The notes under the pieces: generated by a model | Seen by the model: only the letters and a program-made list of their open reading frames with translations | Databases searched by the model: none | Told to the model about the DNA's origin: nothing | Part shown: one piece after another, positions 12,262 to 36,300 of the stretch | How positions within the stretch are numbered: position 1 is the first letter of the stretch | Layout: each line of letters begins with the position of its first letter | Assembly (NCBI RefSeq): GCF_022539665.2 | Contig: NC_081337.1 | Coordinates: 4,750,679 to 4,814,678 of the forward strand | Source: Daphnia carinata | Lineage: Eukaryota; Arthropoda; Branchiopoda; Diplostraca; Daphniidae | DNA: 64,000 nt | Reading direction: 5' to 3' | Made by a program: the position numbers and the translations under genes

Positions 12262-12447
12262 TGTGTGTGTGTGTGTGCGAGTAGTTGACAAGTTGTCCCT
12301 TCCATTCCGGCAAAAGCGGGGCCGTGTCTTGTGTATCGATCGCGTCGATACACACCAGACTCGGAAGCAACACACACACACACACGGCATCACTATACTC
12401 TCCTTGGACATCAACAAACTTGTTTGCTCTCCGTGCACACACACACA
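12262..12447. repeat. (TG)n and (CA)n microsatellites in inverted arrangement
   Basis: (TG)8 at 12262-12277, (CA)7-8 at 12371-12385 and another CA run at 12436-12447. They lie just beyond the TMC stop on its 3' side, so a TMC transcript could fold them into a stem. Function is unknown. Confidence 0.75.
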
Positions 12448-12482
12448 TCCTCACGTTCTTCTTCTTATTTTTTTTTATCTCC

Positions 12483-22061
<9,579 letters not shown>

Positions 22062-22495
22062 CGTCTTGTCTTTTGTTGCTTCTTTTTTTTTTTTTTTTTT
22101 TTCAATCACGTACACGCATCTTTTCTATTTCTATTTTTCACATCATCAAAAAAGAAAAAAATAAATAAAAGAAGATTAGGACTAGAGTTTTTAACAGCGA
22201 GAAACAAAAGCAAAGTCAGGAGAAAGAGGATAGGTGACAATATATCCGACAGCTTCGGTGGTCACTGAATGTCTATGTCATGCTGGAAATGGCTGGACAA
22301 AAAAAAGCAAAGACTTTTTTTTTTTTTTTTTTTTTTTTCCATGTCCATGACGCCGACGCCAACCGCGCCCCTAAATTTTGAATTTCCATTACCCATTTGA
22401 CGCATTAAAAACGTATACTATTAGATTATACGTCGATGGACAAAGATAACACAGACACTCAACGATGATATCAAAACGTTCCATTCATCCTCCCA

Positions 22496-22642
22496 TGTGT
22501 GTGTGTGTGTGTGTGTGCTGCTTTTCATTTGTTTTGATTGTGTTGACTTTTTGGGCTGGGCCCCCCCCCCCCCCAGCAAGTAGGGGGTCGATGTTTTTTG
22601 GGTGCGGTCCCTCATTCGCCCATGTTACACACACACACACAC
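22496..22642. repeat. (TG)11, C14 and (AC)8 cluster
   Basis: TG repeat 22496-22517, C run 22561-22574 and AC repeat 22627-22642. The two dinucleotide arrays are complementary in inverted orientation, about 110 bases apart. Confidence 0.85.
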
Positions 22643-24858
22643 GGGTTTTCATTATTATGATTATTACTTTGAAAAATTTTGTTTTTTGTTTGAATGATGG
22701 CCCGGCCAACTTTAAAAGTCTGCATACAATTTGATGCTTATCTAAAAATAGGTGGCCGATAGCGCTTTAGATGTAATCCTCTTGTCTAATGAGTAATTGA
22801 TTTTATGCCGATGAGACGCTACTCTGAAAAAAAAAAAAAAAAAATGAAATCTCGTTTTTTGACGTGAGCCCCTCTCTCGCACGGACTTGTAAGATGTTAT
22901 TACTTTTATTATCGTTTTTTTTTTTTTTTGGATGGCGCCAACGTCTACGGCCCCGTTTTCTCGCTTATCTTTTTCTTTCGTTTTCTAATGAAAAAAAAAA
23001 ATGGGCAATGGCGGCGACCGAGGAGAGTTTTGTCTAGCGCGTGTGCCGCCTTCATTAAAGGGCCTTCTATTTTCATTCTACATTACACACACAGAGCCTC
23101 AATTGTTATGCCAATTTTGATACGTTATTTCATATTTTGGCACAACCAACGTTAGTTTTTATAAAGGTGTATGAACGTTGGAGGCCTCTATTTCAAACGT
23201 TTGATGGGTGTGGCCGTTTGCATCATTTTTTTCCAGACCCTTTTTTTTTTTTTTTTTTTTTTTTTATTTCAAATGATACGTGACAGGAAAGAAATGAAAA
23301 TATAGTTTGTTTTCAAAAGAGAAAATACGTTTTGGATGGGCGTTGTCGTTGTTTGGTGCGTTTGACGGGTCGTAGAAGGGGCTGTGTGTATTTACTAATG
23401 AGCTCCAATGTGAATAGCAACTCCTACTGCTACCTTCAGCCCACTGTGAACATCACCCCATCGTCTTGTTAAAACGTTTTTTATCCATCTCATTTTGCTT
23501 CTTTTTCTTTTTTGTAAAATAACATTTCGAGTTGCCATCATCGTTCGAAAGGCAAATCATCTTTGATTAGGTCACTCCACCTTTTTTTTTTTTTTTCGTT
23601 TCTCGATCGACACCCGGACATGAACCTTTCCCTAATTTTTTTTTAAATAAGCCAATACAATTTTCTTAAAAAATAATATAAAGAAAAGAATGCTGGAAAC
23701 AAAAGGGGGAGGAATGATTTTTCGTACACGTGTACAAATGAAAAAAAAAAAAAAAACAAAACAAAGAGGAAGGGGGGGGGGGCTCCGGTTACAATCAACA
23801 GGTAATGAGAGGCAAAAAAAAAAAAGAAAAGAAAATGACCTTTCTAGTGAAGAAGGAGGGACGAGATATTTTTTTTTTTGAAAGGCAACTCATCTCTCAA
23901 CAGGTCATTTAAATAACACCAATTTCCCCCCTCAACTTATTTTTGAAACCTTCCCAAATAAGGAAAAAAAAAACAAAAAAAACAAGGAGGAGTAGAAGAA
24001 AGTTTTTGTTGGGGTTGATATGATGAACGGCTGATGGGCAACCGATACCTGGGTCCGTTCCCGACTGCCGGCCAGACAAACAGGAAAAAAACAAAAAACA
24101 AAAAAAGAACTACGCAGACTACCGTGTATAATATATGATTTCATATTTATCTTGTTCTCTTGTGGAATGTATTTCGTTTTCATTTTCAGGCCAGAGCGCT
24201 CTCACTAACGAGCCAAACGAACGACTAACATCAACGACCCGGCTCATTTTTTTTTTTAACGATTTCATTCTTTTAATTTGGCCGATTGCTTTTGTTTCAA
24301 CGGGTCACGACCCGTCGTATCGTTCGGGGGCGTCGGCTTATTCCTCCATCTCTTGAGACGAGAAGAAAAGCAAACGTTCACACATTGCGTTTCTTTCTCA
24401 TCGAAAAAAAAAACAAAAACAAATGGCCATTGAAGAAATAGGTAAAAAAAAAAAAGAATGTCGCTTTGCAATGACGTCAGTGCCCAAAGATTTTCAAAGT
24501 TCTTTTTTTGTTTTTTTTTAAATATTATTTGATTGAAATGACGACCGGAAAACGGGCAGCTGCCAACATCACGAACCATTTCCACCGGCATCGTAAAAAA
24601 CTAAAGCATAAAAAAAAAAAAAAATATAAGGATTTTCAAGTTGTTGTTTTGACACGTCAATGCCAAGAGCTTCTTCTTTTTAAATTGTTCCTCCTAAATA
24701 AAATTTAAAGGGACGCTAGAATCTCCTAGTTTCTATCCCCCCCCCCTGAAAAAAAAAAACAAAAACAAATGAATACAACGTAACCGCCATCTACAAGCCC
24801 CTAGCATCCACAACGGCCGTTGTCTGTCCCTTTGGCGTCGATGTTGTATTCGATGGCG

Positions 24859-24878
24859 GTGTGTGTGTGTGTGTGTGT
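24859..24878. repeat. (GT)10 microsatellite
   Basis: Ten perfect GT units, followed near 24920 by a short ACACACA run, again in inverted orientation. Confidence 0.85.
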
Positions 24879-25259
24879 ATAGATCAAAAAAGAGAAAGGG
24901 CACTAGAGGGAGGGGAGCGACACACACAGGCAGCTGGCGTGAAAAAAAAAAAAAACCGTTGGAGAAAAGAAGCCGTTGGGGCAAAATGCGATTTAAAAGG
25001 ACAGCACATGGCAACGAGGTAAAAACGGCTTTTCGATTGGACGTGACACGAAACCGAACGAAAAAAAAAAAAAAAAAAGAAATCAAAACGACAGTTTTTT
25101 TTTTTTTTTTTCTTGATTCTGGGAATCAATTGATGGCGATGAATCTAATATAAGACAATGGCCGTTGGTTGTGGGGGCAGCCCCAAAAAAAAAAAAAAAA
25201 AACGGCCGACAGGTGTTAATTGGAAAACGGAATAAATGAGCTGTGGAGAAGAATGCACT

Positions 25260-25290
25260 CCCCCCCCCCCCCCCCCCCCAAAAAAAAAAA
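25260..25290. repeat. C20-A11 homopolymer junction
   Basis: Twenty cytosines followed directly by eleven adenines, one of the longest homopolymers in the window; the true length is uncertain on any sequencing platform. A similar G run lies at about 26208-26225. Confidence 0.8.
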
Positions 25291-28200
25291 GCCAGCGCCT
25301 AAAATTATATTTTTGTTTTTTTTTTATTTTGGAATTCTTCTTTTGATTGGACTTTTTCTTCTCCCTTTACTTTCTGCTGGCCCAACTCGAAATGTAAAAA
25401 GCCATCATTTTTACACCGACCATTTTCTTTTCTTTTTTTTCTTTCTATAATTGAACGACGTTCTACGTTTCCATCAGTGTGGAAATGAGATTGAAAATGA
25501 GAAAGAAACGCTGGGCCTATACATTGTATATTTCAACGCTTCTCTTTCTAGACGATGTACGTCATCATCTTGAATCGAAACAGACGTTGTTTGCAGACTG
25601 TCGGAGCAACGACGAAATGCCAACGGCGTCATGACATGACACGGCCGCACTGCTTTTCAACACAAACGCGTACTGTTGACTATGTCAAAAAGGAAACGGA
25701 AGGCAATCATCACACACGGAATGAAGCATCAAACTAGTCGTCTCACGCGTTACATAACAGCCCCTCTAACGTAAGAAACAAAACAAAAGAAAAAAACCTC
25801 CTCCCTTTTTTGAAGAGAGGAAAAGAAAACGGTTGTGATCACCTGCTGTTTTTCTTCCATGTCCGAAACGACTCCGGACGACAACAACAACAACAACAGC
25901 CACGTCTATATACGCAAGAGAGGGAGGGGGGGGGGGGGCATCAGTTTGTCTTTTTCGCCTTTACAGCCGTTCGATCTCTGTCACTTTGCCTCTTACCTTT
26001 TTCGGTGCAAAGAGGCGCCACAAGAAAGAAATGGGAAAACTTTGGGAAGAAGCGCGTGCCATCCGCTTCGCCCAATAACGTCGGCTCTATACAGCAACGT
26101 CTTACGGTGTCAGCTACACAACAGGTCAAAGTGTGTGGTACGGATTGACCTGATGGTGAGGGCCCAAACAGCAGGTGGTCAGCGCAAAAACCTTCAAAAT
26201 GAGGTGGCGGGGGGGGGGGGGGGGGTTAAAAAAAAAAACAAAAAAAAACACTTGCCCAAAGAGAAAATCATCGATAAGGGTACAGTACGAGCCAGCTTTA
26301 AAGTTTTTAAGGGTGGATTTTTGTACAACGAATCCTTCCGGCCGTTAGAGGGCCTTTGTGTGTTGTGTGTGGATATCAAAAGAAGAGATGATGAGTGGAT
26401 TGAGGCCACCCCGCAAGCGGATCATCTTTTTTTTTTTTTCTTTTCTTTTAGAAAATGAGTGTAGGAAATGTGTTGTTCGTCTCTTGTCTTTTTTCATTTC
26501 ATCCATTGTGTAACGTTTTCTTTTGTATGGTAGCCAAACAATTGGACTATTTTCTGTCCTTTTCTTTAAAAAAAAAAAAAAAGAGAAAGAAAGAAAAGTT
26601 TCATTTCATCGAGTGAAATAATGCGATGGCGACGTCAACAACAAGTAGGAAAAAAGAGAGAATCGTTGCAGGGGGTTATAATAATAAATATCTATTCGTG
26701 ATGTGTAGAAATAATAGGTGAAGAGGAACGACAGGGAGCACCGTCCGCTCCAAGGTTAAACAGCAATTCTTTTTTTTTTTTTTGTTGTTGTTTTCCATGT
26801 TCATCTACGTAGAGTCTACTACTACCTAGTTGCATCTTCTCTCTCTCTCTTTCTCTCTGATTTAAACCGAAAAAAAAAAAAAATACGATGCAACAAGCAG
26901 ACGTGCTTCTCTTTTTTTGGCTTCTTCCACACCGTGTGTGTGTGTGTTTAGGTGCGTGTTTTTTTTTTTTTTTGGTTCTTTTGCTCAAGGCCACCAAAAA
27001 GAAGAAGAGGATGATGGAAAAGAAAATGGACAAGACGAACGGGAGGGGGGAAAAAAAGAAACTTGTTGCTTCAGCTTCGTTGTGTATTCACGCCTGAAGC
27101 CATGCACCTCCCCTTCTGCCAACAACAACACAAGAGGTTGTTAGCGTTTTCTTGTAACCCGTCTTTTTTTCTTTTCTGATTTCTCGCATCAGATTAAAAG
27201 GAAATTCGTAGGAAAAGATTATTTCTTATAAAGAGAAAAAGAAGGTAATAAAACATGGCCAAGCGACACTGGCTAATCGAAATGATATCAGGTGCGTCAA
27301 TGCGCGCGCCACACATTTTGCGCATTTCTTTGCCGATCGTTTTCATTTGTGACCCCCCCTCCCCCCTTTTTCGAACATGGAAATCGTGGTGCGTCCTGAT
27401 AACATTAGTTATGCCGATCACATCAACCCAACCCCACATTTGAATTTTTAGAAAAAGATAAAAAAAAAACACGCCTCAAAAGTGGCCTCTTCTTGTACGT
27501 TGTTCTTATTATTATCTTTTATTAGCTGCTGGAAGAAACGAAAAAAGAATCATGACGTGAACCTTTGCGTGTTTGCCCCCCCTCTCATTTTTTTTTTTTT
27601 TTTTTTTTTAATAGATTTTCTACATCATCAAGGAAAGAGAGAGAGAGAGAGAAACAGGTAAAAATGCGAGACACAAACTTTAACCTTGAGGCGAGTAGCA
27701 ACAAAAGACAACGCCCATAGTGCTTCCAGTTTTCTTTTATGCATTAGCTCAGATGGATTTTTCAAAAGAATAGCGCGTCAAGCCTCGGACACAATGAGAT
27801 GTTTTTTTTTTTTTTGTTTTCTCTCTTCCAGACTATTGAAAAAAATTTTCGAAAGAAAAAAAAAAAAAAAAAAAAAAAAGGGGCTCTCCCCTGTTGTGTG
27901 TAGCTGGGCCGATTCGCTACCGGATGATTTTCACACAGCCAAAAAAAAAAAAAAACAAAACAAATGAATTCGAATAGGCTAATTGGGAGGAGGAAGCGTT
28001 TCCACTTGTCCAGTTCAATCTTGCTGGCACACAATAAAAACAAAACAGAAAGAAAGAAAGAAACCCGGTGCCATGACGGCGTGCAGATAACGGCGTAGAC
28101 AGTGGACATGAAAGACGCATCAGTGACAGAAGCCTTGAAAGAGAGAAAAAAAAAAAAAAAGAATTCGAGTTGTTGACAAAACTGTTGGGAGGCTGGGGCG

Positions 28201-31200
28201 GTGTTAGTATAGCCCTTTGAAAAATGCTGCTGATTGTATGACGGAGCCCTTTAACCAGTTCTTGTTGTAACAGCTCCCGGCCATTGAAAAAGAAAAGAAA
28301 AAGGATCATCGTCATCTAGCGTCTATTGTGGCCGGCCTCCTCTCACACACCCACTCGCTTCCATCACGACACGTCCACGTACGCACAACAAAGAATCAAA
28401 ATGTGCTGATTCAATCCTTGTTGTCTCGATCATTTTCATTTGTGAAAAGAGAGGCGCTCTTTTTCATTCTTCAAATGAGAAATGAGAAACGAGAAATGGC
28501 GAAATAAAAAGGCGACGTATTGTTGCGTCGCTGGTATTAGAAGGGACAGAAAATGTCATCATAATAAACCCTGTAGCTAATGCCACTGATTTAAATAGAT
28601 GCAAGACTCTACGCATCAAAGCCATTTTCTTTTTTTTTTTTTTTTTGGAAATTTTAGACGAATAACGTTACGAGCAAATCGTCAGCGTTTCCTTATATGA
28701 ACATTATTCCTGATTAACCTTCATTTTCCGGGTCTCTTTATCTTTAAGGTATAAACGTTAATGGCACTTTCACTGTTAAGTAAAAAGAATAACGTTGAAC
28801 CCCACGGAAATGTCTGGCGTGCGCCACAAATGGCCAATCGCTTGTTTTGCGCAGTCTAGATGGATGATGGATACGAACGAAAAGACGGAACGAGATGATG
28901 CAACACATTTCTCCAGCAGACACGCAAAACACCATTTCCCTTTCAGTCGATTTTAAATGGGCTTTTTTTTTTCTTAAAAACAAAGAAGAAAAACAGAGAC
29001 AATGGCATCTGTACATTGACAGACCCTCTTCGTTTTCAAAAAAAGAAAGAAAAAGAGAGGCTTCACGAAATCCGGGCCAAGTAGCCCGGCGGGCGGTTTC
29101 GCTGCCGTTTCACAGCTCTTTTTATTATTTAGTGTGTTTAAAAAGGAAAAAAAAAAAAAAAAAAAAAAATCTGTCCATCTTCACTTTCTTGGAAATGGCT
29201 GCAAGCGCAAAAGAACACGAACGTGACGTGCGAGGCGATGTGCCTCTGCATACATGTTTCTCTTACGCCACCACCTCACTCTCAAGTGGAATACCATCCC
29301 CCCCCCCCTAACTTTTAAGTCTGTCGGAAACTAACAGCAGGGAATATCTTGAGGGGTGTTTAAAAACAGAAAAATAAGAAGCTTTTCACTTACATGTGCA
29401 GTCACGAATGCCGCAGAGATGATGCACCTTATATCAGAAACAGTTCAATTTGTTTCTGGATATCTTTCATCTCTCTTTCATTTTTGTTCCAATGGGGGGG
29501 GGGGGGGAAATTTTGATTGTTGCTGTTTTGACTGAAAAGAAGAAGAAGAACAATGTCTATTTAAGAAAGTGTACAATAATTTTTAGTTTGCAATGTTTTC
29601 TTTTTACCTCCTGGTGTGTTGGCAAATGAAAAAAAAAAAAAAAAAAAAAAAAAGTGCCATTCATTCCTTGTGTGCCGACATTGTTCTTTTCACCAGTCGA
29701 GTCCCGCAAACAATTCCACAAGGTTGAAAAGGAAAAGTGCTTTTTTTTTGAATCAGCCAGTCATCTAATAATAAAAAAACAAATGAGAAAAAAAAATACA
29801 TAAGAAAATCGGGGTTGCAAACAGATGGAAGCGAAGCGAATCGTATGGACCAAACAACGGGAATCACGCTTTAATTGACTCTTGCTTTATCGTCTGTTAT
29901 TAAATATTATATATATACAGTATACACACCCTTTCTAAAGAAAAAATGAAAATTTATTTTTGAAAGAAACGAGCGAACAGAACACCCACCCTGGTGTATA
30001 ATAATGCCAACTAATGGACAGCAAAATGGTGGGGAAGGATTTCTGTGACCTCTTTTTAAATAGAAAAAAAAAAAAAAATCCCTTTTGATGTTGTCTCCCG
30101 GGTTATTCATTCGGGAGAGATTCACGTCCTATAGTCAAGATGGGGTTGCATTTTCTATTCAACAGACAAAAAGGCAAAGATATCGACCATTTCATTTTGC
30201 AGCTTAAAAGCCAAACAGGAACCGCATGAGATTGGACAGGTTTTCTTTTTCCTGCCACACCATGTAAATCTTCCTTTTGACCAGAATTCTTCAAAAAAAA
30301 AAACAAAAAAAAACGTTCAAGACACACGTACAGATAAACCAGTATGTCAGATACAACAGTAAACTATTTTTTTTTTTTTCACAGGAATCCGCACGAGAGA
30401 GCTGTAAATGAGTTGTAAAAAAAAAAAACGACATTTCTTTCACCTCCATCGACATATTGAAGACGTTTACGACATTTCAAAGAGCCCCCACAAAAAAATT
30501 GAGACTTTTTCCTTGACAATAAAGAGGCAGGTACTATATGGACAGCTGGACACGTTGACCACTTGCAAAATGGCCCTTTTTTAAAAAGAAAAAGGTCCAT
30601 TTTTTACAACTAAAAAAAAACGTCTTCGATGACCAACTGTGCTATCTACATTCGCCTTCTGTTAAAAAAAAAAAAAAAAAAACTATTTACCTACCCCTAC
30701 TACACCCTGTTGAAGAATCACAGCTGCTCTTCAAGACGACAGAGAGTGTGCCCTGTACAAACTTTTGGGGGCATCGGAGCAATAACACAGGGGGGGTAGT
30801 ATATACACAGAGAATGTAACCCAATCTTTTGTGTGTGTCGGGTTCGCGTTTTGTCCAGCGGAAGTTATTGATTTGACTTTCTTTACTGGACCAGAGAGCC
30901 TCGATGAAGTTCTTTTTTTCGAAAGAGGAAACAAAGGTCCCAATCCAACAACCACTTGACTTTTAGGTCCCAAGCAGCTGCCCTTTTTTTTTTTTTTGTG
31001 AACTTTTGTCCTTTTTTTCCAACAACAACAATGAAAAAAAAGGAAGCGAGAAAATTGAGGTGTCGCCATCATTTTCTTTTAGTTTCTCACGGAATCGATT
31101 ATCACGTCTACACTAGCCGTGTTGTACTCTATGAGTTTGGTGGCCAGGTTCTAATAAACATTGTCGTCGTTCACACACAAACACACAGGGAGAGCACACA

Positions 31201-31880
31201 CACACAGGCCAGGCAAGAAGAGGTTGTGTGACCGTGACCTGTTGCATCTTCTCTTGTTGTTGCAAGAGAGAACTTTCTTTTCTTCATCAGACAACACAAT
31301 TAGACGTGTCTCTTTCAACGCAGTTCATTTGCCACTCCACACGGGGCCCAGTAAAACGACCGGATGTTACGTCACAGGTAACAATGTTGGAACACACGGT
31401 CATGACTCATTGCCTCTGTTTGACTTGCTGTGTGAACGCTAGCGAAATGCTTGTGGTCAGATATGTGTCTACCGTCATGCATGGTTGCTAATCTAAAGTG
31501 AAGAGAAACATTTCGCAGCCACAAAATGCGGCACAGATAATATACAGAAGCTTACCGACAAGCCGCACGTGATGACGTGGTCGGCCGAGCGTGACATCGG
31601 CCCACTTTTGTTTCTCATTTTCTGATGGTGGTGATATTTCGAATCGCACAATCACTACGGCGTCCATCTTGTCCTCGTTTCTAAATTTATCGTCTGCCCA
31701 GTTTCGTCTGCTTCGTCATGTGGCTGCCCAACAAATCAAACAACATTTGCTTATCAGTGGCTCCTTTCTTTTCCTTTTTCTTAATGGGAATTTCGTTTTG
31801 CTTTCTGTTTTTTCTTCCTTATCTTGTAGAAAAGGAGATGAGGTCAAGTCGAGAATACCAATTTTTACTAGCACACGTTT

Positions 31881-31897
31881 GTGTGTGTGTGTGTGTG
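31881..31897. repeat. (GT)8 microsatellite
   Basis: Perfect GT units; other short CA/GT runs lie near 31170-31205 and at 33553-33568. Confidence 0.8.
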
Positions 31898-32987
31898 AAG
31901 AACCTGAAACGATATCTGGATTTTTTGATGGTCAGAAAAAAAAAAAACTTGGACCTTTTTCTTTTTTCTTTATGTAAAAGACAATTTACGAGACAGCACA
32001 CACGACACCCCAAAACAGCCTCGGTTTCCTTAAATAAAAAATATAGAAAATAAGTTTCTTGTTATGGACGACGTGTATTTTTATTTTTCCAAACGATCTA
32101 TTCGAAAAAGTTTATCTCCATCAAAGCAGACGAATTCAAAATGGCGACAAAACGTTTTTGAAGCAGGTGTCTCGCGTTCGTCTTGTTGTCTCACCTGTTT
32201 GTTGGATACCTCTTCTTATCAGTCGTTTTTTTCTGCAAAGAAAACTGAAAAATTGTCCCCCCTACAATAACAGAGAAAAAAGAAAAAATCTTTTGTTTTC
32301 TTTTCTTTCGATATGGCGCAGATGGCCAGCGGGGGGAAAAGCAACAGACACTTCCTGGGCGCTGACAAACTAGAACAAACCCTCCTTCACACACACAAAA
32401 AAGCATGTCGTGGAGATAGATGTAATATGCATCTTCGAGTATCACCAGACAATTGGAGGGGGATCGAATGTCCCTTCCGTGCTAGTCATCAAGTGTGTGT
32501 TGGGGGAACATGCGAGGCAGCCATTACGTTTCCTTACCAATATGATGCAGACAAGCAGAAAGAATCCCGTGATCAAGCTACCGGGATGACAAGATTCTCC
32601 CGTTTCACAGGTCAAATGTCCAGCAGCAGTCAGTGAAATGTGAACGAGAAGATGAGCTACATATTAGAAAGGAAAAACTGATACTTGGTCCCTGATATAA
32701 ATTCAAATTATCAAGCGTGTTCCATTGTATTTTCTTTTGGAGAGGGGAGATGCTCATTAAAACTGGAAACTGGACAGAGGATATTGAAATGTTCTTTGAG
32801 AAACATTAGCTTCATTCCTATTGGTTGTTGAAAAGAAAAAAGGAGGTGGAGCCATCTGGAGAGAGAGTTTACCCTGAGGCTCGCGCTCCCTCCAACTTCT
32901 CCTTGTTTCGATGGCTCTCCTTCCCCCCCCGTTTGGATTGCAACGATGCCAACCATTTTTCGAGTGTTTCGTTTTTGGTAGTGTTAG

Positions 32988-33006
32988 TCAGTGGTGGCGG
33001 GTCAGT
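32988..33006 (+). promoter_or_regulatory. Possible TATA-less initiator pair upstream of echinoid
   Basis: Two TCAGT initiator motifs (32988-32992 and 33002-33006) lie in a GC-richer patch about 390 bases before the echinoid ATG, with no TATA box. The arthropod initiator consensus fits, but motifs this short occur by chance. Confidence 0.25.
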
Positions 33007-33386
33007 CGGTTACCAGTTGCCGTGTCGGTTAGAAAACGCCAAGCACAACTCCGTCGCGCCTAAAATTTTTGCAAAACGCACATTTCCTTTTTTCTGCCAT
33101 TGTTTTTTTTTTTGTGGCGGGGGTGTTGTGTAGTGTTTTTTGACGTGTCATTTTTGACGATATTTATTTTTATTCTTGTTCCCGTTTACATCGGGAAAGA
33201 ATATTAGTATATTTTCCAGTGGATGATTCGACCACCAAACATCGCCCATGTGCGTCCAGTGAAGTGAGAACAGAAACGTGTGTGAGTGTGTGGTTGGAAT
33301 CGACTTTGAGTTGGTGTTTTCACCTGGAAACGGAGACACTTTTTTTAGTTGGCGAAAAGAAGAGTTTAATCAATTACAAATTAAAA

Positions 33387-36300
33387 ATGGATATGACCTG
33401 GCAGCAAAGACAATTTGTCCTCGGTATGTTTTGTTTCATTTTCTCATTTCCAACATGTCGCTGTCCTTCAACCCCATTTATTTCTCTCCCCCCCTCTCTT
33501 TTGTTTTGTAAATGAAGAAGAGGCGATTTCCTTACCTGGCTGTATGTAATTAGTGTGTGTGTGTGTGTCTGTACGAAGGGTGGGTAGACAAAACATCCAA
33601 CAAAAAAAAGGGCCTCAGGTAGTTCTCAGTACTGGACAGGTAGAAATAGTACCCAGTTGTTTTTCTTTCTCCCTCCACTTTTCAAAAATAGGAGGTCACA
33701 ACCCCTTTATTTTCTAGAGAGGGGGAGAAGTTTCCTGTAGTGAAAATACATTTTTTTTATTATCTTTTTCACCTTATCCGTTTGGTGGACGCGTCCATGA
33801 CATCTTTCTTCTCCCCCCCCCCTATAGGCACAAGCCCAGGTGGAATTTCAATACAACTTTTGATGGAAAGATACGGAAAAAAAGGGTGTAGAGACGCCAC
33901 GTGATGTCGTTTGACGTGTTAGAGGGGGGGGGAAATCAAAGATGCGACTGGACCCTTCACCTGTTTTTTTTTGTTCTTTTCCCCGCATGATTTCCAAATC
34001 ACCCGCACTTTTCTTCTTCGACATGGAAGAAAGAAAAAATGGTGAAATCGATTTGAAAGCTTTTATCAGCTGAAGTAAGAGTAAGTAGCTGTTGCTACAA
34101 CGTGAATGTTAATCACGGTCGACGTGAAAACAAATGTTGAAGGTAGCGTTCGTCTCTTTGCGGCCCAATGTCTTGTAACATTTCGTAACGAATAGAATCA
34201 GGTGGTACCCGCTAGCTTTTTAGGTACGTATGCCCTGCAGGTAAAACAGACGGTGAGGACTCTCTACGCAATTAACGAAAGATATTCCGTGCGGATGTGG
34301 AGGGGGGGGTTGCGTGAGAACCAGGAGCTCCATACCACCCCTCGTTTGGATTATCCTTTTTTATGATAATCATTAAAATCATCATTTTGATTTTTATATA
34401 TGCATACGCACAAGAGACAATTGGGGGAGTTGTACAGACTAATCGCTAGATGGAAAGCTGTGCGCATGAATCGAGTGGAAGAATAACGTCAGTTTGCGTT
34501 TAGGGAAGAAACGTAGTCGAGAAAAGGTAAAGAAAGGTAAGAAGAAAATCAAAAAAAAAAGATGTCGAGGTCAAAGAACCTCCGTGGCCCCTCGACACAT
34601 CTTTTCTTCGTTCCCCTCCACTTGAATATTCTCTCCAGAAGTAGGAAAAAAAAAGAAACAACATCAAGAAGGAGGAGTTAACTAGCCCTGCAGGCGAAAA
34701 AAGGGGAGTTTGATGAATCTACCTGGAGAAAAGGTTCTCTTTCCTCCAGGTAGAAACGTTTTTTTCTAAACAGAAAATTTTACCTTTTAGATATTAGGAG
34801 AGAGAAACCTGCCAGACTAGTTTTTTTTTCTTTCTTTTTACTACACTTTTGATGTCTGGAACGATTTCTCTCCCTCCCTTAAAGGGAAGAAATCAAGTTG
34901 ATTGGATTTTTTTCTTAGGAAAAAAAAAATTCCTTTTTCTTCCCCCTCCATTTTTCTTTCTCCCCTCCTTGGGTCAAAAAATCAGGCGATCACGTGATAT
35001 GCCTTCCTTCTTAAAGATTATGTCGATGTTCCTTTAAAAAAAAAATGATTTGATGTATTTTTCCTTATTTTCGCGGTCGTGAATTTGAAAGAGAGATGGC
35101 GGAAGTGTGACCTCAATGTCGAGTACGAAACCCCACACTCTCTTTCCATTTCTTATTTGAAAGAAGAAATGAGCCAATGAAGCTGAATCATTTTTGGGTC
35201 TTTTTTTCGGGTTGGTCACGGTAGCGGCTGGCGATCCCGTAACGTTGACGATGATGAAAGTGACTCATCAGAAACATTTCTTCTCTTTTTTTAATAGACG
35301 AACGTTTTATTCTTTCTGAAGAAAAGAGAGACGAGAAAGATATCGAGGACACACACAAGTTTGTAGGAAATGCTTTATGTAAATTTCCTTTTAAAAAGAA
35401 ACCCGTCTTTTGAAATGAAAAAAAGAAGTAACGTATCTTGAATGCGCTATCCCTTGTGTAGAGTTGTTGTTATGTCCAGAGACTTAAAAGCTTTAAAACA
35501 CAAGTTATGGCCACGAGCCAAAACTCCCGACACACTCAAAACGGGATTTCTTTTTATCCCCTACATGGAGAGACGTTCTTTTTTCTTTTCCTCGCACATT
35601 TGACCTCATCTTGTGTATATATTTTTAAATTGCAATTTGAGAAGAATTCTTAAAAAATTGTGGGGAAATGAAAACCGACTTTTGCGTGGCTGCTACGAAA
35701 AATGTAATTCGATCGAATTGAACATTTGACACTGAGGCATCCTGCGGGATATCTGATATCATTTCGGCCTCTTGTCGTGTGTGGTGGTCCCCTCGAATAT
35801 TCTACGATTTCTCTTTTCGAATGAAAATATGATGGGGGTATTACCTTTACCTTTTTCTATAAGAAAGAAGAGACTGGAGGGGACGCGGAGGAATGTGTTG
35901 CTTGGGTCCCGATAGCAGGTCATCGTTACCCTCAGGGCGTTGGTGCCTCTCTTCTTTCTTCGGAGAGAGGGGATCCATTGCAAAAGGAAAAGACACGCAC
36001 ACCTTTTTTGGCAACGTCCAAAAACTCTTGTAAATTCAATGGACGGCCATTTTTGTTTGAACGATCCCTCAAGTGTTTTTTCTTTTTCTTAGTGGACTTT
36101 TGAAGAAAGGTCTCGAGGCGACATCTTTAAAAAAATGTTTGATCGTCAGTTGCTGGGCCAAAGATAATAAAAAATGATGGCCAATCGGCATAGGGGCGTT
36201 TCCATAGTTTGCGTGATGGCTCCAAGACGCAGCGCTTATTTTTTGAAAAATCCTCCCACTTTGAAAACAACCAAATAAAAAGGGAACTGACTTTCATCCA

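Larger units (their letters stand above)
22062..33386. other. 11.3-kb non-coding interval between divergent TMC and echinoid
   Basis: No coding exon was recognised on either strand. Open frames here are made by homopolymers (runs of Phe or Lys) and have no conserved motif. The interval has many A/T runs of 12-25 bases, C or G runs of 10-20 bases, and dinucleotide repeats. It should contain the 5' UTR and regulatory sequence of TMC (leftward) and echinoid (rightward), but no enhancer or ncRNA can be named. Confidence 0.6.

Noticed and set aside
22062-33386. Many open frames of 60-200 codons with runs of Phe or Lys
   Set aside because: They are produced by A/T homopolymers, have no conserved motifs, and overlap on both strands.
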